30,545 nucleotides of DNA from an uncultured Mollicutes bacterium. Lineage in GTDB: Bacteria > Bacillota_I > Bacilli_A > ML615J-28 > CAG-313. A program made the position numbers and the translations under genes. Below the pieces are notes generated by a model, which saw only the letters and a list, made by a program, of their open reading frames with translations, ran no database searches and was not told the DNA's origin. Positions 1 through 7,848 of this stretch are shown here, one piece after another (position 1 is the first letter of the stretch; every line of letters begins with the position of its first letter). The DNA is taken from assembly GCA_900548675.1 (NCBI GenBank), contig URLJ01000014.1, positions 1-30,545 on the forward strand. Reading direction: 5' to 3'.

Positions 1-10
1 TTTTTTTTGA

Positions 11-376
11 GTTTTCTAGGTATTCTATATATAATTGCTACTATAGTTTATTTTTTTATTATTGTATATTTTTTGCGTTTGCTAGGTATGCTAAATATAA
101 TTGCTACTATAGCGAATAAGAAGAGACTTCAAAAGGTGTTGTGTTTGCTAGGTATGCTAAATATAATTGCTACTATAGGGTGCAGTTACTGGGTTATCAG
201 TTTTTGGTGTTTGCTAGGTATGCTAAATATAATTGCTACTATAGCGAATAAGAACTAACTTCAAAAGGAGACGTGTTTGCTAGGTATGCTAAATATAATT
301 GCTACTATAGAGTTGCAGGAGACTTCCATTCACGATAGCCGTTTGCTAGGTATGCTAAATATAATAGCCCTATAAA
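11..376 (+). CRISPR. CRISPR array, 6 repeats and 5 spacers, no cas genes in window
   Basis: Six 36-bp repeats lie at 11-46, 77-112, 143-178, 209-244, 275-310 and 341-376, separated by five spacers of exactly 30 bp. The four inner repeats are identical; they begin GTTTGCTAGGTATGC and end TTGCTACTATAG. The first repeat has three substitutions, all in its 5' half (positions 5, 14 and 18). The last is intact over its first 25 bases and then diverges. A 36/30 layout with a GTTT start is most like type II repeats, but no cas gene is visible, so the type is inference. Orientation is also inferred, from loss of the 3' half in the last repeat. Spacer 1 (47-76) is nearly pure A/T and may not be genuine. 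Spacers 2 and 4 are homologous to each other. The array could continue left of base 1. Confidence 0.93.
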
Positions 377-460
377 AAAATCTTAAATATAATGTTATTA
401 CAAAGAAAGATACAAAAATAATTGTTAAAAAGCTAATCCAATAATTCTTCTAATTTGTTG

Positions 461-560
461 TCCGCTCATATGACGTTAAACATGGAGCATGGAAAGGAAA
501 CGACATAGAAAACCGAGTACAGTAAGTTGACCTTTAGGTATCGTTAGCCCAGGGTCTATT
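461..560. ncRNA. Candidate structured RNA, possibly the tracrRNA of the CRISPR locus
   Basis: This 100-bp block is about 43% GC, while the 100 bp before it are about 19% and the 80 bp after it about 14%. There is no coding frame of note. In AT-rich genomes such a local GC island often marks a structured RNA. Two partial anti-repeats are visible. On the + strand, 486-501 (AGCATGGAAAGGAAAC) can pair with the first 16 bases of the repeat at 12 positions, as a GUUU:AAAC lower stem, a bulge and a six-pair upper stem. On the - strand, 541-526 can pair through AUACCUA and CAAC around a bulge. Neither is decisive. A terminator-like hairpin follows at 646-675. Strand and identity are open. Confidence 0.35.
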
Positions 561-645
561 TATAAAATATAATATTTTAATGTAAAAGAAAATTTTGGTT
601 TTAATTTTAAATTTAACACAGTAAGATAGCTGATTTATAATAAAC

Positions 646-675
646 AAAAGCCACTATAATCATATAGTGGCTTTT
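646..675. terminator. Bidirectional hairpin terminator
   Basis: A perfect 13-bp stem (646-658 with 663-675) and a four-base loop. The stem base is A-rich on the left and T-rich on the right, so it could work as an intrinsic terminator on either strand. It separates the CRISPR/RNA segment from the promoter of the defence-like operon. Confidence 0.8.
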
Positions 676-719
676 ATGTTAAACTAAAAGTAGTAAATAC
701 TAAAACATTACCCCTTAAA

Positions 720-748
720 TTGTAAAAAAATACGATATATGTTATAAT
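720..748 (+). promoter_or_regulatory. Promoter of the six-gene defence-like operon
   Basis: TTGTAA (720-725), a 17-bp spacer and TATAAT (743-748), with TGT at 740-742 making an extended -10. The leader to the first gene is about 80 bp. No other convincing promoter or terminator lies between here and the terminator at 7808, so one transcript of about 7 kb is likely. Confidence 0.7.
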
Positions 749-834
749 TAATATATATTTAGAAAAAAATGACATTTTTATTAGTTATTTTAATAATAAT
801 AAAAGATATTTTTAAAATGAAATAGAGGTTAGGT

Positions 835-3618
835 ATGAATAATAGATTTTTAACAAATTATAGTGAAACTTCTTTTTTAGACTATATAATAACTGCTCTT
901 AATAATTGTAAATCATTTTATTTTAGTGTAAGTTTTATTAAGAAGGCAGGCTTAGTACTTTTAGAAGATGCAATAATTTGTGCACTTGAAAGAGGAGTAA
1001 GAGGGAAAATCATTACGTCGACATACCAAAATTTTACTGATGTTTCATCTTGTTATAAATTTTTTGAATGGATGGAGAAATATCCTAATTTTTCTTGTCA
1101 TTTAGATGATGGTTGTTTTGGAGATAATGGTTTCCATTCAAAAGGATATATTTTTGAAAATGAAAACGATTATGAGTTAATCATTGGTAGTTCTAATATT
1201 ACCCGCTATGCTTTAAAAAAAAATATAGAGTGGAATCTATCAATTAAGGCTATTCAAAAAAGTGATTCAATGAATGATGCAGTAAACGAATTTGACTACT
1301 TGTGGAATAAGACATATACATTAACTAAATCTTTAATAGAAAAATACTCTAAAAAATTGGAGTATGCTATTGAAAGATGGGACATGGATAATATTGATCC
1401 ACTGAGTGAAAAAATTAAACCAAATGCTATGCAGAAAAAAGCTTTAAAAGAGCTTCAGAGATATCGCGATATGAATGTAAATAAAGCGCTAGTTGTGGCT
1501 GCGACAGGTTCTGGAAAAACATATCTTGCTGCATTTGATGCTTTTAGATATGGAGCTAAAAGAGTTCTATTTGTGGTTCACAGGGATAAAATAATTCACG
1601 ATGCTCTTACATCTTTTAAAAAAGTATTTGGAAATAAATATAGTTATGGTTTGTATTTAGGAAAAGATAAAGAAAAAAATTGTGATTTTGTTTTTGCATC
1701 TAATATTCTGCTTGTAAAACATTTAAATGAGTTTGAGCAAGATGAATTTGACTATATCGTTATGGATGAATGCCATCATGCGGCTGCTTACACGTATAAA
1801 AAAATAATGGATTATTTCAAGCCTGGATTTATGTTGGGAATAACTGCTACTCCTGATCGAATGGACAACAAAGATGTATATGAATTATTTGATAAGAATG
1901 TTCCCTATGAATTAAGATTAAGAGATGCTATTATAAATAATTTAGTAGTGCCATTCCATTATTATGGAATAAGAGATAATCTTGTAGATTATTCACATAA
2001 AGAAACAATAAAAATTGCTAAAGAAATTTCTAAAGTAGATAATATTAAATTTATTAAAGAAGAAATAAAAAAACACCACCCATCTGGTAAATTAAAAGCA
2101 CTAGCATTTTGTGCATCTATTGCTCATGCGGAAGATATGGCATATGCATTTAATGAAGAAGGAATTACTGCAGTTAGTTTATCAGGTAAAGATGACTATA
2201 ACAAAAGAAGTAAAGCTTTTACAGAATTACAGAGTGATGACTGTGAACTTGAAATGATAACTTGTGTTGATATCTTAAATGAAGGTGTTGATATACCTGC
2301 TGTAAACATGGTTTTGTTCTTAAGACCAACCGAATCTTCAATTATTTTCTTGCAGCAGCTAGGAAGAGGATTGAGAAAATACGATGGTAAAGATTATGTA
2401 ACAGTTTTAGATTTTATCGGTAACAATTACAAAAGATCTGTACATCTTGCGATGGCATTAGGTTCATTAGGCACAACTACCATAATTGAAAAACCTTATT
2501 TAATGGAACTTATTCAAACAGATTTCAATTCTCTTCAAATACCTGGTGTTATAATTAATATTGATAAGCTATCAAAAGAAGATATCATTGACTATTTGAA
2601 AAAAACTAATTTTAATACTAAAGAGTTTTTGTTTAAAGATTATGAAAATTTTAAAAAATACTTAAAACGAGAATCTTATCCAAGCCATATGGATTTTTTG
2701 AATAATGATTGTGCGCCTGATTTAATGAGATTAATAAAGGCGAGTCTCGATGGAAAAAATAAGAGTTATTATTCATTTTTACTTAAAAAAGGCGAAGACT
2801 CTTTGCCATTTTTTACAGAAATTCAAAAAGAATTTATTGACGAATTGTCAGATCTATTACCGCTTGTGAGAGTTGATGAATATTTAATAATTAAAGAAAT
2901 AATTGAAAATGGTTCAGTTGATTTAAATAAATTAACATCTTATAATTCTAAGATTACGCATGAAACACTTGAAAATGCAATGTACCATCTTAAAAAATCT
3001 AATATATTAAAAAACGATAATAAATTAAACATTGATAGATTCACGGGTGAATTCAGCGATTATCTTAATGATTTATTAGAATATGGGCTAACAAGATATG
3101 ATATTGAATTTGGTGAATATAAAGGTACTTTTAAACTTTACGCAAATTATTATAAAGAACAGGTAATGCGTGTGCTCTGTAAAAAATCCTTATCATACAT
3201 GAAAGGAACGATGTTTGAAAATGAAGGTGTTACATATCTTTTTGTAGGATTGAAGAAGGATAAAGAAAAACTTGAAAGAAATAATTATAAAGATAAGTTT
3301 TTGTCAGCATCCATGTTTCAATGGGAATCTGAAAACAATACTACTGTTAGTAATAAGATTGGTGAAAAACTTCTCAATACGTCAATTGTTCACCTATTTG
3401 TTAGAAAAATGGATAGTGAAGATGGCATAACTCTACCATTTACTTATTTTGGAACAGGTCATTTTACCAATATGCGAGATTCACAAGTAGAAATATTTGA
3501 TAAAAAAACTCTTTCAATATCTTTTGCTAAAACCTTACTGTTTGACGTGATGTTAGATAATAGTGTAGATGAAGAGTATTATTTTGATTTTGAAATACCA
3601 CACGAGGAAAAACTATGA
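835..3618 (+). CDS. PLD-type nuclease / superfamily 2 helicase / DUF3427 protein
   Basis: A 927-residue predicted nuclease-helicase. The N-terminal ~170 residues form a phospholipase-D-like domain: H101-S-K103, then GSSN, then a downstream EWN. This gives an H-K-N-E set like that of BfiI-type restriction nucleases. The helicase core follows with Walker A AATGSGKT (about 221-228), DECH (about 310), TATP (about 337), a C-terminal RecA lobe with NEGVDIP, and motif VI QQLGRGLRK (about 506). The last ~200 residues match the DUF3427 type. Start: ATG with AGAGG six bases upstream. The stop overlaps the next ATG (ATGA), implying translational coupling. Such proteins are typical of restriction or anti-phage loci; DNA cleavage driven by ATP-dependent translocation is inferred. 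Its target is unknown. Confidence 0.9.
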   Translation: MNNRFLTNYSETSFLDYIITALNNCKSFYFSVSFIKKAGLVLLEDAIICALERGVRGKIITSTYQNFTDVSSCYKFFEWMEKYPNFSCHLDDGCFGDNGFHSKGYIFENENDYELIIGSSNITRYALKKNIEWNLSIKAIQKSDSMNDAVNEFDYLWNKTYTLTKSLIEKYSKKLEYAIERWDMDNIDPLSEKIKPNAMQKKALKELQRYRDMNVNKALVVAATGSGKTYLAAFDAFRYGAKRVLFVVHRDKIIHDALTSFKKVFGNKYSYGLYLGKDKEKNCDFVFASNILLVKHLNEFEQDEFDYIVMDECHHAAAYTYKKIMDYFKPGFMLGITATPDRMDNKDVYELFDKNVPYELRLRDAIINNLVVPFHYYGIRDNLVDYSHKETIKIAKEISKVDNIKFIKEEIKKHHPSGKLKALAFCASIAHAEDMAYAFNEEGITAVSLSGKDDYNKRSKAFTELQSDDCELEMITCVDILNEGVDIPAVNMVLFLRPTESSIIFLQQLGRGLRKYDGKDYVTVLDFIGNNYKRSVHLAMALGSLGTTTIIEKPYLMELIQTDFNSLQIPGVIINIDKLSKEDIIDYLKKTNFNTKEFLFKDYENFKKYLKRESYPSHMDFLNNDCAPDLMRLIKASLDGKNKSYYSFLLKKGEDSLPFFTEIQKEFIDELSDLLPLVRVDEYLIIKEIIENGSVDLNKLTSYNSKITHETLENAMYHLKKSNILKNDNKLNIDRFTGEFSDYLNDLLEYGLTRYDIEFGEYKGTFKLYANYYKEQVMRVLCKKSLSYMKGTMFENEGVTYLFVGLKKDKEKLERNNYKDKFLSASMFQWESENNTTVSNKIGEKLLNTSIVHLFVRKMDSEDGITLPFTYFGTGHFTNMRDSQVEIFDKKTLSISFAKTLLFDVMLDNSVDEEYYFDFEIPHEEKL

Positions 3619-4025
3619 AACATTTAGAAGTAGTATGTGCATTAATAATTAATGATGATAATGAGATCTTTATTTGCAAGAGGGGAAAAGGAGTTCTTAG
3701 TGGCAAATGGGAATTTCCAGGTGGAAAAATTGAACCTTCAGAGAATAAAGAACACGCTATAGTAAGAGAAATTGAAGAGGAATTAACCGCTAGTATTGAA
3801 ATAATAGCGTATCTTGGTTCATCTAGTTATGAATACAGCGACTTAGATAAACCGTTTAGTATTACGATGTATGGCTTTCTAGCAAGATTGGTTAAAGGTA
3901 ATCTTATACTTTTAGAACATACTGATGCAGCATGGGTGAAGTATAGTGATTTTGATAAATATGATTTTGCAGCTGCAGATATAGAATTGATAAAGAATAT
4001 AAGAAATAGTCAATTATTAGATTAG
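3615..4025 (+). CDS. NUDIX hydrolase, MutT-like (deoxy)nucleoside triphosphate pyrophosphohydrolase
   Basis: A 136-residue protein, normal length for MutT. The Nudix box is complete: GGKIEP, the downstream glutamate, and REIEEEL at about residues 37-59. GKWEFPGG precedes it, as in 8-oxo-dGTP diphosphatases. The family cleaves nucleoside triphosphates to monophosphate and pyrophosphate using Mg2+ bound by the box glutamates. The start ATG overlaps the helicase stop by four bases, so the two proteins are probably made in a fixed ratio and act together. Substrate is not predictable: oxidised dNTPs, phage-modified dNTPs or a signal nucleotide are all possible. The family call is firm; a defence role is inferred from context. 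Confidence 0.93.
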   Translation: MKHLEVVCALIINDDNEIFICKRGKGVLSGKWEFPGGKIEPSENKEHAIVREIEEELTASIEIIAYLGSSSYEYSDLDKPFSITMYGFLARLVKGNLILLEHTDAAWVKYSDFDKYDFAAADIELIKNIRNSQLLD

Positions 4026-4054
4026 GTGCTATTTTGATTTTGAGGTAATAGGAT

Positions 4055-5779
4055 ATGAATGATTTTTATATTAATGAGTACACTTTCAGTAATGATGGCA
4101 AAATAGAAGTTGCAAATGAAAAATATAGTAAGGACTGGCCTGTTGTTTATCTAATTCATAATGATAAAAAATTATATATTGGCGAGACACAAAATGTTTA
4201 TAAAAGAATGGAACAGCATTTAAATAATCCAAGTAGAAATACTCTCAAAAAAATAAAAATTATTTTTGATAAAGAGTACAATAAATCAGCAGTATTAGAT
4301 ATTGAACAATCACTTATACAATTATTTGGTGCTGACAATAAATATGAAATTCAAAATTTAAATGGTGGTCAATCAGAAAAACACAATTATTATCAAAGAG
4401 AAAAATATCAAAATAAAATAGATTTTATATGGGAAGAGCTATCTAAAAATGGTATGACCAATATGCCCATTGAAGATTTAAGAAACACTGATCTTTTTAA
4501 ATATTCTCCATATAATACTCTAACCATTGAACAAAATGAAGTTTGTAAAGAAATAATATATGATATTATTGATAAATTATCAAAAGGCATTGATGCGACA
4601 TCTATCATTAATGGGGGAGCAGGAACAGGCAAAACCATCATACTAATCAATATGATTTTTAAGTTAATTAGTGTTAAAAAAATGGATATTGATTTTAGTG
4701 AAGAAGAAGATTCCTTAACAGACAATATGCAGATGTTACACGATTTAAAAAAATTTATTGAGGATTATGGCCATGATTTAAAAATAGGATATGTCGTGCC
4801 GATGACATCAATTAGAAAGACTTTGAGCACCGTTTTTAGAAAAACTAAAAATGGTTTAAAGGCAAGCATGGTTATAGGACCATTCGATGTGGCCAAAGAA
4901 AATTATGATGTTGTTTTTGTTGATGAGGCACATCGACTTTCTCAATATAAAAATATTGGCTTCAGAGGGGAATTTAAAAAGAATGCTGAAATGCTCGGTA
5001 AAGATCCTAATGAAGTAACACAATTAGATATGATTATTGCTAATAGTAAGTACCAGGTACTTGTGTATGATAAAAATCAAACTGTAAAGGGCTCAGATAT
5101 TACAAATGAACAATTTGAAAAGGCAATATCTAATTCAAGTGTTACTAGATTTTATTTAACAACCCAAATGCGGTGTGCTGGTGGAACACTTTATACAGAA
5201 TATATTAACGGCATTTTTGATTGTTCGCAATCTCCTTTACTAGATGTTGAAAATTATGATTTTAAACTTTTTACCAATGTTAACGATATGGTAGAAAAAA
5301 TAAAAGCATTAGACAAAAAATATGGATTATGTCGTAATGCGGCAGGATATGCTTGGGAATGGATATCAAAGGGAATTAAAAATTACAATGATGTTATTGC
5401 TGAAGGTAAGGAAGATATTAAAATAGGTCCATATAAATACGTATGGAATATGACAAACGAAGAATTTATTTTATCCCCTAATGCTGTAAATGAAATAGGA
5501 TGTATTCATACTCTTCAAGGATATGATTTAAATTATGTTGGTGTAATTTTTGGTGAAGAAATAGATTATGATCCTATAACAAACAAAATAATAATAGATT
5601 TTAGTAAATTTTATGATAAATATGTTAAGCAAGGAAATGATGCGGCCACAGTAGAAAAATATATCATAAACTCTTATAAAGTAATAATGACAAGGGGCAT
5701 AAAAGGATGTTACGTTTATGCCTGCAATAAAAATATGCGTGAATATCTAGCAAGATTTATAAAAGAGGAGAAGAAATAA
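4055..5779 (+). CDS. GIY-YIG nuclease fused to DUF2075 (Schlafen-like) P-loop ATPase
   Basis: 574 residues in two parts. Residues ~30-115 form a GIY-YIG-type nuclease: VVYL, then YIGET, the arginine of YKRMEQH, the glutamate of DIEQSL and the asparagine of NLNGGQ. Residues ~155-570 form a DUF2075 ATPase/helicase-like module with Walker A GGAGTGKT (about 187), Walker B VVFVDEAHR (about 286), a TTQMRC motif, LQGYDLNYVG and a C-terminal VIMTRGIKG. It starts 29 bp after the NUDIX gene with GAGG nine bases before ATG, and its stop overlaps the next gene by one base. DUF2075 proteins occur in bacterial defence loci. ATP-gated nuclease action on foreign DNA is inferred. Domain calls are confident; the name of any system is not. 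Confidence 0.88.
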   Translation: MNDFYINEYTFSNDGKIEVANEKYSKDWPVVYLIHNDKKLYIGETQNVYKRMEQHLNNPSRNTLKKIKIIFDKEYNKSAVLDIEQSLIQLFGADNKYEIQNLNGGQSEKHNYYQREKYQNKIDFIWEELSKNGMTNMPIEDLRNTDLFKYSPYNTLTIEQNEVCKEIIYDIIDKLSKGIDATSIINGGAGTGKTIILINMIFKLISVKKMDIDFSEEEDSLTDNMQMLHDLKKFIEDYGHDLKIGYVVPMTSIRKTLSTVFRKTKNGLKASMVIGPFDVAKENYDVVFVDEAHRLSQYKNIGFRGEFKKNAEMLGKDPNEVTQLDMIIANSKYQVLVYDKNQTVKGSDITNEQFEKAISNSSVTRFYLTTQMRCAGGTLYTEYINGIFDCSQSPLLDVENYDFKLFTNVNDMVEKIKALDKKYGLCRNAAGYAWEWISKGIKNYNDVIAEGKEDIKIGPYKYVWNMTNEEFILSPNAVNEIGCIHTLQGYDLNYVGVIFGEEIDYDPITNKIIIDFSKFYDKYVKQGNDAATVEKYIINSYKVIMTRGIKGCYVYACNKNMREYLARFIKEEKK

Positions 5780-6105
5780 TGGAAAAATTAGAAATATTAT
5801 TAGAACGCATTGATAAATTTAATAAAGATCGAGATTGGGATCAATTTCACTCTCCTGTCAATTTATCTAAATCAATTTCGATTGAGGCAGGTGAACTCTT
5901 AGAATGCTTTCAATGGAGCAATGACAAATATGATGTTGAAGAAGTTAAAGAAGAACTTGCTGATGTATTAAATTATTGCTTGCAAATGTGCAATGTATTA
6001 AACGTCGATCCAATTGAAATTTTAAATAATAAAATGGATAAAACAGAAAAAAAATATCCTGTTGAAAAAGCAAAAGGAGTCTCAACTAAATACAATAAGT
6101 TGTAA
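5779..6105 (+). CDS. MazG-type nucleotide pyrophosphohydrolase
   Basis: A 108-residue single-domain all-alpha NTP pyrophosphohydrolase of the MazG/dUTPase superfamily. The metal-binding pattern is visible as EAGELLE (about residues 36-42) and EELADVLNY (about 59-67). Its length matches stand-alone MazG-like proteins (RS21-C6 type), not the two-domain E. coli MazG. The family hydrolyses (d)NTPs to monophosphates and PPi. ATG overlaps the preceding TAA by one base (TAATG), with AGAGGAG upstream, so it is translationally coupled to the GIY-YIG/DUF2075 gene. This mirrors the helicase-NUDIX pair just before it. The family is firm; the substrate and role in the operon are inferred. Confidence 0.92.
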   Translation: MEKLEILLERIDKFNKDRDWDQFHSPVNLSKSISIEAGELLECFQWSNDKYDVEEVKEELADVLNYCLQMCNVLNVDPIEILNNKMDKTEKKYPVEKAKGVSTKYNKL

Positions 6106-6120
6106 AAATAGGGGGAAGAC

Positions 6121-7443
6121 ATGTTTAAAAGGGTAATTGATTCATATAAAAGGATAAACCATAAATTATTTTTTGCGTTACTTGTCATGGGACTTGTACC
6201 TACTATTTACACAACGAGTAGAGTTTTTTGGTTGGGCAACTTACCTGGTGAATGGTCATACTCTATTGCTGGTCAATTAACATGGGTAAATTTAATATAT
6301 GAGGTAATAGATGAAGCGATTATTTTACCACTATTTTATTTTATAGGTAACACTGTAAACGCAAAAAAAGAATTAACAAATAGAGTAAAAACTGGTTTAC
6401 TAATCACGCTTATCATATATATAATATTGTCAATTGTTATTTTGGTTTTTGCAGAACCGCTCTTATCGCTTATGGCAACAAATCATGCGATTATTGCTGA
6501 TAGCGCTACATATATAAGAATAGAAGCTATTGCCAATATATTTGGCATACTACAAAAATTCGCCTTAGTTGTATTAGTAACTTTAGGTAAAGAAAAACTT
6601 GTCTATATTTTAACTTTTGTTAAACTTATTTTATGTTTACTCTTTGATACCTTCTTAGTATCAACGCTAAATATTTCACTTAATTTAGGTGTTAATGGAA
6701 TAGGTATAACAAACATTATTGTAAATGCTCTTTTATTTATCACAACAATGGTATTGTTATATAAAAATAAAATAAATATTTTTAATAAAGAAAAAATGGA
6801 TTTTACATGGGCCAAGGAATTTGCTAAAATAGGAGGAATATCCGGTGCCGAATCACTTGTAAGAAATATTGCTTATATGCTCATGGTAGTTAGAATGGTT
6901 AATGTTGTAAATGAACAAGGTACATACTGGGTTGCTAACAATTTTATTTGGGGATGGTTAGTACTTCCAATAACACAACTTGCGGAACTCATTAAAAGAG
7001 AAATAGCGGTTTCGAAAAAAGCTGTAAAAGAAAACTCTTTAGGGTATTTTATGATTACTTTAATTATTGTGTTATTATGGTGTGCGTTCATACCTTTATA
7101 TAAGCCATTTATGCAGTATGTTTTAAACTATAGTGATGTTGACAAACTATTTAAACTTGTAATGATCTTATTTGGATTTTATGTATTATATGCAATTCAA
7201 AATGTTTTTGATGCAACATTTTATGGTCTTGGTAAGACTAAATACATGTTATTTGAATCAATTGTAACTAATTCGATATACTATGGCACAGCTTTCATTC
7301 TTTGGAAGTGTGGCGTATGGTCGCCAACCCTAACAAGTATCGCTTTATTGTTTGGAATAGGTATCGCATTTGACGCGGTTGTATCTTTCTTAGCTTATAT
7401 TTACTTGCTTAAAAAAGATAAAGAAATCCTAATTAAAAATTAA
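6121..7443 (+). CDS. MATE-family multidrug/Na+ efflux-like transporter
   Basis: A 440-residue integral membrane protein with about twelve hydrophobic segments in two similar halves, the size and topology of MATE (MOP superfamily) exporters. Family members exchange Na+ or H+ for cationic drugs or metabolites. It starts 15 bp after the MazG-like gene with GGGGGAAG seven bases before ATG, and there is no terminator between, so it belongs to the same transcript as the nuclease genes. No signal marks its substrate. It may simply be a passenger in the operon, or may export a product of the nucleotide hydrolases; that link is speculative. Confidence 0.8.
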   Translation: MFKRVIDSYKRINHKLFFALLVMGLVPTIYTTSRVFWLGNLPGEWSYSIAGQLTWVNLIYEVIDEAIILPLFYFIGNTVNAKKELTNRVKTGLLITLIIYIILSIVILVFAEPLLSLMATNHAIIADSATYIRIEAIANIFGILQKFALVVLVTLGKEKLVYILTFVKLILCLLFDTFLVSTLNISLNLGVNGIGITNIIVNALLFITTMVLLYKNKINIFNKEKMDFTWAKEFAKIGGISGAESLVRNIAYMLMVVRMVNVVNEQGTYWVANNFIWGWLVLPITQLAELIKREIAVSKKAVKENSLGYFMITLIIVLLWCAFIPLYKPFMQYVLNYSDVDKLFKLVMILFGFYVLYAIQNVFDATFYGLGKTKYMLFESIVTNSIYYGTAFILWKCGVWSPTLTSIALLFGIGIAFDAVVSFLAYIYLLKKDKEILIKN

Positions 7444-7469
7444 TTAAACTTACGGAAGGTGTGGCATGT

Positions 7470-7805
7470 ATGATCCACAAAATGAAGTTATGGAATGAAC
7501 CGTACCAAATGATAAAAGAAGGTAAAAAAACGATAGAAATGCGGTTAAATGATGAAAAGAGATCACTCATAAAAGTTGGAGATATAATTGAGTTTAATAA
7601 CAATATAACGCTAGAAAGACTAGTATGTGAGGTTATTAATATCTTTAAATATCCTAACTTTTATGAATTATATAGCCATCATCAAAAGACTTCAATTGGT
7701 TATTGTGAAGAAAATATTGCTGATGCAAAAGATATGTATTTGTATTATGACAAAGAACAAATTGAAAAATATGGTGTGCTAGCAATCGAAATAAAAGTAG
7801 TATAA
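7470..7805 (+). CDS. ASCH-domain (PUA-like) protein
   Basis: A 111-residue protein with the ASCH fold signature: an N-terminal KMKLWNEPYQMIKEGKKTIEMR segment ending in a conserved E-R-L run, then VGDIIEF, and a terminal beta strand VLAIEIKVV. ASCH proteins are related to PUA RNA-binding domains; some hydrolyse N4-acetylcytidine. I place the start at ATG 7470: GGAAGG at 7454-7459 is ten bases upstream. The in-frame GTG at 7461 would sit only one base from the same site. It is the last gene before the operon terminator. The function here is unknown; RNA or modified-nucleoside recognition would fit a nucleotide-handling operon. Confidence 0.82.
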   Translation: MIHKMKLWNEPYQMIKEGKKTIEMRLNDEKRSLIKVGDIIEFNNNITLERLVCEVINIFKYPNFYELYSHHQKTSIGYCEENIADAKDMYLYYDKEQIEKYGVLAIEIKVV

Positions 7806-7807
7806 TA

Positions 7808-7848
7808 AAGAGCTTGATTATAATGTTTTATTATAGTCAAGCTTTTTT
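7808..7848 (+). terminator. Intrinsic terminator ending the defence-like operon
   Basis: A 14-bp stem (7811-7824 with 7830-7843, one G-T pair), loop GTTTT, then six T residues. Confidence 0.88.

Noticed and set aside
7..258. An 83-codon reading frame with repeated LLGMLNIIATI
   Set aside because: It is the CRISPR array read through: the 66-bp repeat-plus-spacer unit is a multiple of three, so the repeats translate in one frame. It has no ribosome site.
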